Shown here: positions 23,916-32,066 of the stretch, piece after piece | How the letters are laid out: each line of letters begins with the position of its first letter | Position numbering within the stretch: the stretch's first letter is position 1 | Assembly: GCA_965277345.1 (NCBI GenBank) | Contig: CBDICI010000004.1 | Span: 1,908,039 to 1,972,038 of the forward strand | Direction of reading: 5' to 3' | DNA length: 64,000 nucleotides | From: CAIOYC01 sp965277345 | GTDB taxonomy: Bacteria; Pseudomonadota; Alphaproteobacteria; Caulobacterales; Caulobacteraceae | The notes under the pieces: generated by a model | Seen by the model: only the letters and a program-made list of their open reading frames with translations | What the model was told of the DNA's origin: nothing | The model's database searches: none | Position numbers and translations under genes: made by a program

Positions 23916-24701
23916 TTACCGCCCCCTGAACACCGGTTTCCGCTTCGCCACGAAGGCGTCCATGCCCTCCTTCTGGTCCTCGAAGGCGAACAGGGAGTGG
24001 AAGAGGCGGCGCTCCAAAGCCACGCCCTGGGTCAGGGTGGTGTCATAGGCGGCGCCCACCAGCTCCTTGTTCATCATCACCGCCAGGGGTGATTGCGCCG
24101 CGATCTTCGCCGCCGCGGCCATGGCCTCCGCGATCAGAGTATCGGCGGCGACCACGCGGCTGACCAGGCCGGCGCGTTCGGCCTCCGCCGCGTCCATCAT
24201 CCGCGCGGTCAGGATCATGTCCATGGCCTTGGACTTGCCGACGAAACGGGTCAGGCGCTGGGTGCCGCCGATGCCGGGCGCCACGCCGAGGTTGATCTCC
24301 GGCTGGCCGAACCTCGCGGTATCGGCGGCGATGATGAAGTCGCACATCATGGCCAGTTCGCACCCGCCGCCCAGGGCGTAACCCGCTACCGCCGCGATGA
24401 TCGGCTTCCTGAACCGCTCGATGCGGCGGGCGGGGGCGGTGAAGAAATCCTCCCTGAACATGTCGGCATAGGACTTGGACGCCATCTCCTTGATATCCGC
24501 CCCGGCGGCGAAGGCCTTGGCAGACCCGGTCAGCACCACGCAGCCGATCCCCTCGTCCGCTTCCAGCCCGTCCAGCACGGCGGAGAGTTCGCCAAGCAGG
24601 GTGGAGTTCAGCGCGTTCAGCGCCTCGGGCCGGTTCAGCGTCACCTTGGCCACGCGCTCGACGCGTTCGATGAGCAGGGTCTGATAGGCGGGCTCGGCCA
24701 T
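23916..24701 (-). CDS. Enoyl-CoA hydratase (crotonase family)
   Basis: 261-residue crotonase that hydrates trans-2-enoyl-CoA in fatty acid breakdown. Start ATG 24701 gives MAEPAYQTLLIERVE; the frame remains open upstream through a palindromic repeat and is not used. Conserved parts: TLNRPEALNALN, FAAGADIKEM, the oxyanion-hole segment AVAGYALGGGCELAMMCD and the second catalytic region GQPEINLGVAPGIGGTQRL, with both catalytic Glu residues in place. Ends KRKPVFRGR, typical of short-chain EchA/PaaF-like enzymes. Confidence 0.93.
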   Translation of the reverse strand: MAEPAYQTLLIERVERVAKVTLNRPEALNALNSTLLGELSAVLDGLEADEGIGCVVLTGSAKAFAAGADIKEMASKSYADMFREDFFTAPARRIERFRKPIIAAVAGYALGGGCELAMMCDFIIAADTARFGQPEINLGVAPGIGGTQRLTRFVGKSKAMDMILTARMMDAAEAERAGLVSRVVAADTLIAEAMAAAAKIAAQSPLAVMMNKELVGAAYDTTLTQGVALERRLFHSLFAFEDQKEGMDAFVAKRKPVFRGR

Positions 24702-24754
24702 TGGGTGGGGGTCCTTCGTTTGGAGTTGTTCTAGCGAGTTCGCATCCTGGCTAG

Positions 24755-24862
24755 AACCCCTCTCCCTCTGGGAGAGGGTAGGGTGAGGGGCCGCCGCGCT
24801 GCCCTCACCCTTCCGCGCCCCTGCGGCGCGCGTAACCCTCTCCCGCGGGCGGGAGAGGGTTA
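24755..24862. repeat. Palindromic repeat, family E copy 1, ending in the mutM stop codon
   Basis: Ends CCCCTCTCCCTCTGGGAGAGGG and AACCCTCTCCCGCGGGCGGGAG..., with an interior CCCTCACCC. The last bases, GAGGGTTA, include the mutM stop (TAA on the minus strand), so the element directly abuts the coding end. A related longer copy is at 26601-26757. Confidence 0.75.
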
Positions 24863-25723
24863 GCCCTGGCACAAAGGGCAGAAGAAGGTGGAGCGGCCCC
24901 CCTGGACGATGCGGCGGATGGAGCCCGTGCAGGGCGGTGGGCAGGGTTCGCCCTCTCGGCCATAGACCTGGAAATGGTGCTGGAAATAGCCGAGCGCGCC
25001 ATCGGCGGCGCGGAAGTCGCGCAGGGTCGAACCGCCTGCGGCGATGGCCGCCTCCAGCACGGTCTTCACCGCCGCTACCAGCCGCTTCAGTTCGGCGGCC
25101 TTAAGCGAGCCGGCGGCGCGTTCGGGGTGGAGGCGGGCGCGGAACAGCGCTTCGGAGACATAGATGTTGCCGAGCCCGGCCACGATCCGCTGATCCAGCA
25201 GGGTGACCTTGATATTCTGCGTCTTGCCCACGAGGGCCGCCCCGAGCGACCTGGCGTTGAAGTGGGGGCCGAGTGGTTCGGGACCCAGCCCCTTGAAATA
25301 GGGGTGTTCGTCCAGCCGGTCGGTAGGGATCAGGTCCATATAGCCGAACCGGCGCGCGTCGTTAAAGGCGATGCGGCCGTCCCCCTTCTTTCCAGGAAGT
25401 TCGGTCTCGAACACGATGTGGGTGTGCTTGGGGTCGTCCCCCGCCGGGTGGTGGAAGCGGCCGGGCTGGCGCCCGCCGATGATGAAGCGGCCGGTCATGC
25501 CGAGGTGGGCGACCAGCGTCTCGCCGGTGGACAGCTCCGCCAGCAGATATTTGGCGCGGCGCTTCAGCCCGATGACGGTCGCGCCGGTCAGCCGGTCGGC
25601 GAAGTCCTCCGGCAGCGGAAAGCGCAGGTCCGCCCGGTTCTGGACCACGCGCGTGAGCCTCGCGCCTTGCAGATAGGGCAGGAGCCCCCGGCGCACGGTC
25701 TCGACCTCGGGCAGTTCGGGCAT
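24860..25723 (-). CDS. mutM: Formamidopyrimidine-DNA glycosylase
   Basis: Base-excision repair enzyme removing 8-oxoguanine and FapyG, with AP-lyase activity. The 287-residue protein starts MPELPEVETVRRGL: Pro1 of the mature protein is the nucleophile and Glu2 follows. Also visible: AKYLLAEL, VAHLGMTGRF, the helix-two-turn-helix LDQRIVAGLGNIYVSEALF, and a C-terminal zinc finger ending RSTFFCPLCQG. The first cysteine pair is C-PPP-C, a three-residue spacing, where two or four are usual. MutY lies elsewhere in this window, completing much of the GO repair system. Confidence 0.95.
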   Translation of the reverse strand: MPELPEVETVRRGLLPYLQGARLTRVVQNRADLRFPLPEDFADRLTGATVIGLKRRAKYLLAELSTGETLVAHLGMTGRFIIGGRQPGRFHHPAGDDPKHTHIVFETELPGKKGDGRIAFNDARRFGYMDLIPTDRLDEHPYFKGLGPEPLGPHFNARSLGAALVGKTQNIKVTLLDQRIVAGLGNIYVSEALFRARLHPERAAGSLKAAELKRLVAAVKTVLEAAIAAGGSTLRDFRAADGALGYFQHHFQVYGREGEPCPPPCTGSIRRIVQGGRSTFFCPLCQG

Positions 25724-25736
25724 GGGCCTCTTTAAG

Positions 25737-25763
25737 CCCTTCCCCCCTCAAGGGGGAGAGGGG
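25737..25763. repeat. Single hairpin related to repeat families D/E
   Basis: CCTTCCCCCCTCAAGGGGGAGAGGGG between the divergent mutM and ubiE genes. It is one arm-hairpin only. Promoters for both genes must flank or include it. Confidence 0.55.
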
Positions 25764-25809
25764 CCGGTCGGCGCTTACCTACCGCGTTGAAATCCTCTAA
25801 TCACCTGCC

Positions 25810-26583
25810 ATGACCGACACCAAAGCCAGCTTCGGGTTCAGGGACGTTGACGCCGCGGACAAGGCCGCCCTGGTGCGCGGGGTGTTCGATCGCGTGGCGG
25901 GCAGGTACGACCTGATGAACGACCTGATGAGCGCGGGCGTGCATCGGGTGTGGAAGGACATGACCGCCGTGCGGCTGAACCCCCAGCCCGGCGAGACCAT
26001 CATCGACTGCGCCGGCGGTACGGGCGACATCGCCCGGCGACTGGCCAGGTTGGCGCGCGCGGCCAAGGCCCGGCGGGGTGGGCTGGGCTCCAGCTTGAGG
26101 GACGCCCGTATCCTGATCGTCGATTACAATGCGGAGATGATCGCCGCCGCGCGCGAGAAGGGCCTCGATCCCGAGATCGCCGCCTGTGTCGGCGACGCCC
26201 AGCGCCTGCCGCTGCCGGACGCCTGCGCCGACGCCTATGTGATCGGCTTCGGCATCAGGAACGTCACCGACATTCCCACCGCCCTTCGTGAGGCGCGCCG
26301 GGTGTTGAAGCCCGGCGGCCGCTTCCTGTGCCTTGAGTTCTCGCGTCCGCGCGCCCGGGCGCTGCGCGGCGCCTACGACGCCTATTCCTTCACCCTCATC
26401 CCCCGCATCGGCGCGTGGGTAATGAACGACCGCGACAGCTACCAGTATCTGGTGGAATCGATCCGCCGCTTCCCCGACCAGGAACGCTTCGCCGCCATGA
26501 TCCGCGAGGCCGGCTTCGCCGCCGCCGGCTATACCAACTTCACCGGCGGCGTCGCGGCCCTGCACCACGGCTGGGCGATTTGA
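25810..26583 (+). CDS. ubiE: Ubiquinone/menaquinone C-methyltransferase UbiE
   Basis: SAM-dependent methyltransferase acting on 2-polyprenyl-6-methoxy-1,4-benzoquinol in ubiquinone synthesis. The 257-residue protein has the family signature VFDRVAGRYDLMNDLMSAGVHRVWK, SAM motif I DCAGGTGDIARR, an acidic strand VDYNAEMI and GFGIRNVTDIPTALREARRVLKPGG. A 15-residue basic insertion after motif I (about 80-95) is longer than in E. coli. It is followed by a palindromic repeat and ubiB, so the two ubiquinone genes are probably co-expressed. Confidence 0.95.
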   Translation: MTDTKASFGFRDVDAADKAALVRGVFDRVAGRYDLMNDLMSAGVHRVWKDMTAVRLNPQPGETIIDCAGGTGDIARRLARLARAAKARRGGLGSSLRDARILIVDYNAEMIAAAREKGLDPEIAACVGDAQRLPLPDACADAYVIGFGIRNVTDIPTALREARRVLKPGGRFLCLEFSRPRARALRGAYDAYSFTLIPRIGAWVMNDRDSYQYLVESIRRFPDQERFAAMIREAGFAAAGYTNFTGGVAALHHGWAI

Positions 26584-26600
26584 TGGGGTTTGCTCTGGAA

Positions 26601-26757
26601 CCCTCTCCCCCCTGCGGGGGAGAGGGCAGCCCCCGGAACGTGTCCGGGGGGAGGGGGGGTGTGAGCGCGACCCTTTCCCCGCGTCGCGCTCGCACCCCTC
26701 ACCCTCCCGCCCCGCTCCGCGGCGCGGGCCCCTCCCTCTCCCGTAAGGTGAGAGGGT
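26601..26757. repeat. Palindromic repeat, family E copy 2, between ubiE and ubiB
   Basis: Starts CCCTCTCCCCCCTGCGGGGG and ends CCCTCTCCCGTAAGGTGAGAGGG, with interior GGAACGTGTCC and GCGCTCGCACCCCTCACCCTCCC. The terminal GGTGAGAGGG lies 5-15 bases before the ubiB ATG and is its only purine-rich ribosome-binding candidate. Confidence 0.8.
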
Positions 26758-26762
26758 CTTAG

Positions 26763-28274
26763 ATGCCCAGCCCCATCTCCTCCTTCTTTCGGCTGCTCGG
26801 TGCGGGGTGGGTGCTGGCGCGGCGCGATGCGCTGATCCCGCGCGAGGCGGAGCCCTACCTGCCGCCCGCGTTGAAGCTCGCCGGGCGGGTTGTGCGCCTG
26901 GTCTCCGGCGGCGAGGCGCGCAAGGGCCGCCCCGGCCAGCGGCTGGCGGCGGCGTTCGAGCATCTCGGCCCGGTGTCGATCAAGCTCGGCCAGCTCCTTT
27001 CCACCCGTGCGGACATCTTCGGCACGGTGTTCGCTGAGGACCTCAGCCACCTGAAGGACCGCCTCGCGCCCTTCCCGGAGGACCAGGCCCGCGCCATGGT
27101 GGAGAAGGCGCTCGGCAAACCCATCGGGGCCCTGTTCGCCAGCTTCGAGCCGGCTATCGCCGCCGCCTCCCTGGCCCAGGCCCATCCTGCCGTGCTGCTG
27201 GACGGGCGCAAGGTGGCGGTGAAGATCCTGCGCCCGGGCATCGAGCGCCGCATCGCGCTGGACGTCGCGGCCATGCGCGTGGCCGCCCGTCTCGCCCATC
27301 GCCTGGCCGAAGAGGCGCGGCGGCTGGAGGCGATCCAGTTGGTGGAGACCGTGGCCGGCGCGCTGGAGCGGGAGCTGGACCTGCGCCTGGAAGCCGCCGC
27401 CGCCAGCGAACTTGCCGAGGTGATGGCCGAGGACGGGCTGATGGCCGCGCCCGCCGTGGTATGGGAGGGTGTGGCCCGCCGCGTGCTGACGCTGGAATGG
27501 GTCAGGGGCCACGCCCTGTCGAGCCCCGCCACCCTGCTGCTGCCGGGGCTCGACCGTCACGCCCTGGCCGATAAGCTGGTGCAGGCCTTCCTGACCCAGG
27601 CGCTGGATCACGGCGTGTTCCACGCCGACATTCATGAGGGCAACCTGTTCGTCGATGCGCCGTCGGAACTCTATGCGGTGGATTTCGGCATCGTCGGCCG
27701 GCTGGGTCCGGGCGAGCGGCGTTTCCTGGCCGAAATCCTCTGGGGTTTCCTGCAACGCGACTACCGGCGCGTGGCCCAGGTGCACTTCGACGCCGGTTAC
27801 GTGCCCGCGCGCCACAGCGTGGCCGACTTCGCCCAGGCGCTGCGGGCCGTGGGCGAGCCGGTGGCGGGACGCAAGGCGTCGGACGTCTCCATGGGCCGGC
27901 TGCTGGAACTGCTGTTCGAGATCACCGCCATCTTCGACATGCACCTCAGGCCCGAACTGGTCCTGCTGCAGAAGACCATGACCACGGTGGAGGGGGTCGC
28001 CCGGCGGCTGGAGACCGATCACGACCTGTGGGCCGCCGCCCGGCCGGTGGTGCAGCGCTGGATCGCCCGCGAACTGTCGCCGGTGGCGCGGGCGCAGCGG
28101 CTGGCGGAACAGGGGACCCGCATCGTCGAGGGCCTGGCCCGCTGGGCGGAAAACCCCAACCCTCATCCCGTGGTGGTCGCCGAACCGCGCGGGAACGGCC
28201 TCTGGGTCGGCCTGTCGGTGGGCCTCTCCATCGGCGCCCTGGCGATCGCGCTGTTGGGGTTGATGCACCGCTGA
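26763..28274 (+). CDS. ubiB: UbiB family atypical kinase/ATPase for ubiquinone synthesis
   Basis: 503-residue membrane-associated member of the ABC1/ADCK/UbiB protein-kinase-like family, required for ubiquinone synthesis. Seen: KLGQLLSTRAD (KxGQ motif, Lys74), the Ala-rich loop AAASLAQAH, the ATP lysine region VAVKILRPGIE, HADIHEGNLFV (catalytic-loop Asp and Asn) and AVDFGIVGRLG (metal Asp). Two hydrophobic C-terminal helices (about 475-500) anchor it to the inner membrane. ATG 26763 immediately follows a repeat element. Confidence 0.94.
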   Translation: MPSPISSFFRLLGAGWVLARRDALIPREAEPYLPPALKLAGRVVRLVSGGEARKGRPGQRLAAAFEHLGPVSIKLGQLLSTRADIFGTVFAEDLSHLKDRLAPFPEDQARAMVEKALGKPIGALFASFEPAIAAASLAQAHPAVLLDGRKVAVKILRPGIERRIALDVAAMRVAARLAHRLAEEARRLEAIQLVETVAGALERELDLRLEAAAASELAEVMAEDGLMAAPAVVWEGVARRVLTLEWVRGHALSSPATLLLPGLDRHALADKLVQAFLTQALDHGVFHADIHEGNLFVDAPSELYAVDFGIVGRLGPGERRFLAEILWGFLQRDYRRVAQVHFDAGYVPARHSVADFAQALRAVGEPVAGRKASDVSMGRLLELLFEITAIFDMHLRPELVLLQKTMTTVEGVARRLETDHDLWAAARPVVQRWIARELSPVARAQRLAEQGTRIVEGLARWAENPNPHPVVVAEPRGNGLWVGLSVGLSIGALAIALLGLMHR

Positions 28275-28278
28275 TCTT

Positions 28279-28375
28279 GGCTGTCATCCCGGCCGAAGCG
28301 CAGCGCAGAGCCGGGACCCCGAGGTGGTTCTCGCTGGTCTTCGAGGTCCCGGATAAGCCTGCGGCTTCCGGGGGT
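28279..28375. repeat. Palindromic repeat, family A copy 2, one end missing
   Basis: Begins GGCTGTCATCCCGG, then GCCGGGACCCCGAGG, TTCGAGGTCCCGGA and GCCTGCGGCTTCCGGGGG. Unlike the copies at 23794 and 55601 it lacks the closing GATGACAG end, which would fall in the ogt coding sequence starting at 28379. It lies between convergent ubiB and ogt. Confidence 0.7.
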
Positions 28376-28378
28376 GGC

Positions 28379-28945
28379 TCAACCCCTCCGCACCTCCAGC
28401 GGCAAGTCCCCGAACAGCATAGGCGCAGGCGAGGTGGCGGCGCGCTCGATATTGAGCAGGCGCAGCTTGGTGGAGACGCCGCCCGGCGCGGAGAAGCCGC
28501 CGCTGCGCCCCTCCGCGGCCACCACCCGGTGACAGGGCACGATGATCGGGATCGGATTGGCGCCGAGCGCCCGTCCCACCGCGCGCGACAAGGCGATATC
28601 GCCGAGCCGCCGCGCGATGTCGCCATAGGTCAGGGTCTGACCATGGGGGATGGCGTGGGCGATGTCCCACACCCGTCGTTCGAGGTCGCCGTAGCCGTTC
28701 TGGTCGAGCGGGATCGTGGTCATGTCCACCGCCTCGCCCCGCGCCAAGGCCTGGATGACGGCGACCGCCTCCGTGACGAAGGGCGGCGGGTCGCGCGGTT
28801 CGGCGTCGGGACGGTGACGCTTCAGCCGCGCCAATGTCGCCGCCGCCGTGGCCTCGGGCAGGGCGGCGCCGGTAATACCGTGCGCGCTCCAGGCCAGCCC
28901 GCAGGGGCCGATGGCGGTGTCGAACAGATGCAGGCCCTGAACCAT
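28379..28945 (-). CDS. ogt: Methylated-DNA-[protein]-cysteine S-methyltransferase
   Basis: Suicide repair protein taking alkyl groups from O6-alkylguanine onto its own cysteine. With ATG 28945 it has 188 residues, Cys138 in IIVPCHRVV, the helix-turn-helix region YGDIARRLGDIALSRAVGRALGANPIPI with the arginine finger, and a C-terminal GGFSAPGGVSTKLRLLNIE. An in-frame start ten codons upstream (28975) is possible. It is the single-domain Ogt type without an Ada regulatory domain. Confidence 0.92.
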   Translation of the reverse strand: MVQGLHLFDTAIGPCGLAWSAHGITGAALPEATAAATLARLKRHRPDAEPRDPPPFVTEAVAVIQALARGEAVDMTTIPLDQNGYGDLERRVWDIAHAIPHGQTLTYGDIARRLGDIALSRAVGRALGANPIPIIVPCHRVVAAEGRSGGFSAPGGVSTKLRLLNIERAATSPAPMLFGDLPLEVRRG

Positions 28946-28999
28946 GGCCGGATAGTACCGCTGGCTTGCGTGCACCGCGACCCGGTTCTTGCGGGCGCC

Positions 29000-29380
29000 T
29001 CAGTCCCCGGCGACGATGCGCTCCAGCACCACACGGACATCGCCGGCGGTGAAGGGCTTTTGCAGGGTGGGGCGGGTCTTCCAGACCTCGGGCAACCCGC
29101 CGGCGCCATAACCGGTGGCGAAGGCGAAGGGGACGCCGCGCGCGGCCAGCGCCTCGGCCACGGCGAACACCGGCTCGCCCGCCAGGTTCACATCCAGGAT
29201 GGCGAGATCGAAGTCGACGCCGGCGTCCCGTGCGATGGCCAAGGCTTCGGGCACACGCGTGGCGCTGGCGGCGAGCACGCAGCCTTCGTCGGCCAACATG
29301 TCCTCCACCAGCATGGCGACGAGCGCTTCGTCTTCGACGAGCAACACGCGCTTGCCGTTCAACGCACTGGTTTCACTCAA
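29000..29380 (-). CDS. Single-domain response regulator (receiver)
   Basis: 126-residue stand-alone CheY-like receiver. It has VLLVEDEALVAMLVEDML (acidic pocket), phospho-acceptor Asp63 in LAILDVNLAG, ATGYGAGGL (Thr switch position) and LQKPF (Lys). There is no output domain. This receiver subtype commonly partners HWE/HisKA_2 histidine kinases in alphaproteobacteria. No kinase is nearby. The start is TTG 29380 or a TTG six codons later; no ATG is available before the first beta strand. Confidence 0.88.
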   Translation of the reverse strand: MSETSALNGKRVLLVEDEALVAMLVEDMLADEGCVLAASATRVPEALAIARDAGVDFDLAILDVNLAGEPVFAVAEALAARGVPFAFATGYGAGGLPEVWKTRPTLQKPFTAGDVRVVLERIVAGD

Positions 29381-29481
29381 CGATCTGCCCCGATCAAGTC
29401 AGCGCCGACAGAGAGCGGCGACTGGCGAACACTAGCATTCACGCCAGCGCAACGCCTACAACAGGAATCTCACCTTGGCTG

Positions 29482-30453
29482 TTAACCTGAGTTAACTCGG
29501 CGGAGGATTTCCCGCGCCAGTCGGTCGGTCTCGACCAGCGGCTCATAGCGCCACTCCGCTAACGCTCCGGTGAACGGCCGGGCAATCCCGCGTTCAGCCA
29601 GATCGGCGTGGAACAGGGTCTTGCGCCGCTGTGACCCATCGACCTTGGCGATGTGGATCGGCTTTCCGGTGGAGGCCGCCTCGGCCACCATGTTCACGCT
29701 GTCCTCGGTCACCACGAAGGCGTCGGCGGCGGCCAGGACGGCGAAATAGGGGTTCTCCCCCTGGCCGTCCCAGACGAAGCCGGGCAGGGCGTGAAGGCCT
29801 TCGGCCAGGATAGCGCGCGCCGCCTGCGGCGTTCGCCGCGAAAAGGTGACCATGACCGATCCACCCGACCCCCGCACCATCCCGGCCAGCTGAGACGAGA
29901 GTGTCCTCGCCCGCTCCGGCGAGATGTCGAAGGCCTTGGACCGACCGCCGACCAGCACGGCGATGCGCGGGGGGGGCAGGGGCTCGATCAGCCGCGCAAA
30001 GGCGGCCAGGCTCTCGGTCAGCCCTTCCGGCGTCACCCGGTGCGGCGAGCCGGTGATGGGGAAGACGCCCCTGCCCGAACGCTCGTCGTGGCGGGGCGGG
30101 GCGAGGAGATCGAACCAGGCGGCCGGCAGGCGCGGGTCCTGTACCTGCACCACAAAGGTCCTGCCGGTGGAGCGGCGGCGCATCCGGATGGACAGGGGCA
30201 GCGAGGCGCGGCCGGCGGCGATCCACAGGTCCGGCCAGGGCGGAGCAAAATCGCTCGAACCGGAGGACATGCCCCAGCCCGGCGCCGGGTTAAGCCAGGC
30301 GGGGAGGGGGTCGAGATAGGTCTTCCAGCCGATGCGCTTGGGGATGATTGTCGCCGGAGTGAGCCGCGCCACCGCCTCGGCCAGCCCCAGCACCTGGTTG
30401 TCGATCCCGGCCCGGCCATCGCTGACCGCCCAGATGGAAAGGGCTTTGTTCAA
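29482..30453 (-). CDS. ELM1 family protein (mitochondrial-fission-like, glycosyltransferase fold)
   Basis: 323-residue member of the ELM1 family, found in plants (mitochondrial fission factor) and alphaproteobacteria. Features: AVSDGRAGIDNQVLGLAEAV at the N-terminus, DLWIAAGRAS, IAVLVGGRSKAFD, SGGSVMVTFSRRTP, and the GT-B-like acceptor region AFVVTEDSVNMVAEAASTGKPIHIAKV. It may be a glycosyltransferase-like enzyme; bacterial function is unknown. The start is TTG 30453, eight bases from a palindromic repeat; no upstream ATG exists. Confidence 0.88.
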   Translation of the reverse strand: MNKALSIWAVSDGRAGIDNQVLGLAEAVARLTPATIIPKRIGWKTYLDPLPAWLNPAPGWGMSSGSSDFAPPWPDLWIAAGRASLPLSIRMRRRSTGRTFVVQVQDPRLPAAWFDLLAPPRHDERSGRGVFPITGSPHRVTPEGLTESLAAFARLIEPLPPPRIAVLVGGRSKAFDISPERARTLSSQLAGMVRGSGGSVMVTFSRRTPQAARAILAEGLHALPGFVWDGQGENPYFAVLAAADAFVVTEDSVNMVAEAASTGKPIHIAKVDGSQRRKTLFHADLAERGIARPFTGALAEWRYEPLVETDRLAREILRRVNSG

Positions 30454-30460
30454 CAGACGT

Positions 30461-30575
30461 GCGTCCTTCGAGACGCCCGCTCCGCGGGCTCCTCAGGATG
30501 ACAAACGGGGCGGATGTCAGAAACCTTCGTCATGGTGAGGAGCGGCGCCTCAGCGCCGCGTCTCGAACCACGCAC
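30461..30575. repeat. Palindromic repeat, family B composite copy
   Basis: Contains TCCTTCGAGACGCCCGCTCCGCGGGC, CCTCAGGATGAC, CCTTCGTCATGGTGAGGAGCGGCGCCTCAGCGCCGCGTCTCGAAC. It looks like two related half elements in opposite orientation. It lies between greA and the ELM1 gene and may hold the promoter of the latter. Confidence 0.65.
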
Positions 30576-30581
30576 CGCAGA

Positions 30582-31055
30582 TCAGACCCACTCGATGGCG
30601 AGGATTTCGTAGGCCTTGACGCCGGAGGGGGTGGAGACCTCGACCATATCGCCCTTCTCCTTGCCCATCATGCTGCGGGCGAGGGGCGAGGTGAGCGACA
30701 GACGGCCGGACTTCACGTCCGCCTCGTGCTCGCCGACGATCTGGTAGCGGGCCTCGTCCTCGGTGTCCTCATCGACCACAGTGACGGTGGCGCCGAACTT
30801 GACCTGCTTGCCGGAGAGCTTGGACACGTCGATCACCTGGGCGCGCGCCATCTTGTCCTCGATCTCGGCGATACGGCCCTCGATCCAGCCCTGCCGCTCC
30901 TTGGCGGCGTGGTATTCGGCATTCTCCGAGAGGTCGCCATGCGAGCGCGCCTCGGCGATCGAGGCGATCACGCTTGGGCGCTCCTGCGTCTTCAAACGCT
31001 TCAGCTCTTCGTCGAGGACGCGATAGCCCTCGCCGGTCATCGGCACTTTTTCCAT
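30582..31055 (-). CDS. greA: Transcription elongation factor GreA
   Basis: Enters the RNA polymerase secondary channel and stimulates cleavage of backtracked RNA. The 157-residue protein has the N-terminal coiled coil (LDEELKRLKTQERPSVIASIAEARSHGDLSENAEYHAAKE) with the acidic tip residues Asp and Glu in GDLSENAEY, and the C-terminal FKBP-like domain with SPLARSMMGKEKGDMVEVSTPSG. Start ATG 31055. Confidence 0.96.
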   Translation of the reverse strand: MEKVPMTGEGYRVLDEELKRLKTQERPSVIASIAEARSHGDLSENAEYHAAKERQGWIEGRIAEIEDKMARAQVIDVSKLSGKQVKFGATVTVVDEDTEDEARYQIVGEHEADVKSGRLSLTSPLARSMMGKEKGDMVEVSTPSGVKAYEILAIEWV

Positions 31056-31172
31056 GTGTGATAAGTCGTTCGTGGCCCTAGGTGTCGTGGAATCGGGAGG
31101 TCCCGGCCGCGGGCGCTGACGTCCGGGGGCTGAGAGGATAGAGGCAGAGGCGGCTTAATTCAAGGCCGCCGG

Positions 31173-32066
31173 TCAACGCCAGAGGGCGGCCACCCGTTCC
31201 GCTTCGGCCTTCCCCTGCGCGAATCCGGCGCGGGCGATGCCGGCGCGGTCCTCCGCCGCCATCAGGTTCATGCCGAACACGTCCAGCGAAGCCTCGTCCG
31301 GCACGATCAGCAGGGATCGGCCCTCGGGCTCCAGCATGTCGAGTTCGGCCTGGACGCGGCCCATCTGCACCTCGCGGCCGAGGCGCCCCACCACGGCGAT
31401 GGCGACCACGCGCCGCGCCCCCTTCACCACATCGACGCAGGTGGGCGAGCGCACGCCGCCGTCGATATAGCGGCGGCCCCCAATGGTGATCGGCGGGAAG
31501 ATGCCGGGCACCGAGCAGGAGGAGGCCACGCCGGCCGCCAGCGAGATGCCGCTGGCCTTGTCCCACAGGCGGAACGCGCCGGTATGCGCCTCCACGGCGG
31601 TGCAGACGAAACTGTGCGGCCAGTCCAGTTCGGAAAGGCTGCGGCCAAAACCGTCGATATAGGCCTGCTCGCTTATGGTTTCTGTACGGAGCGCCAGGGC
31701 GCCCATCTCGCGCCGGCGATCCTCCGCCGTCTCGCCCTCGGCCAGCGGCTTGATGAACAGCGCCATCAGCGGGCCGAGGTCGGGCTTGGGCATCCGCTCG
31801 GCGCTGGCGGGGTTGCCGGAGGCGCGCTCGGCGGCGTCCTTCTCGCCTAGCGCCACCTAGGCGTCGAACAGCGCCTGCGCGCCGCGGCCCGAGGCCAACT
31901 GGGCGCCGACGAAGGACCCGGCGGAGGTGCCGACGATACGCTCGGCCGCATCCAGCCGAACGCCTTCCGCCGCCAGGCCCGCCGCGATCCCGGCCTCCCA
32001 GGCGATGCCCACCGGCCCGCCGCCGCCCAGCACCAGGGCGCGGTCCACCTCAATGGGCGAAGTCAT
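31173..32066 (-). pseudogene. Patatin-like phospholipase interrupted by an in-frame amber codon
   Basis: A continuous 297-codon frame is broken only by TAG at 31857-31859 (reading GAC GCC TAG GTG GCG). The first part, 69 codons from ATG 32066, holds the oxyanion loop GGGGPVG (14-20) and the nucleophile motif GTSAGS with Ser48. The second part holds the rest of the fold, including PGIFPPITIGGRRYIDGGV with the catalytic Asp in DGG. Neither half alone has a complete Ser-Asp dyad. One C-to-T change from CAG (Gln) would explain the stop. GTG 31856 could restart translation of the second part. The first part overlaps the GST gene by 17 bases. Confidence 0.8.
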
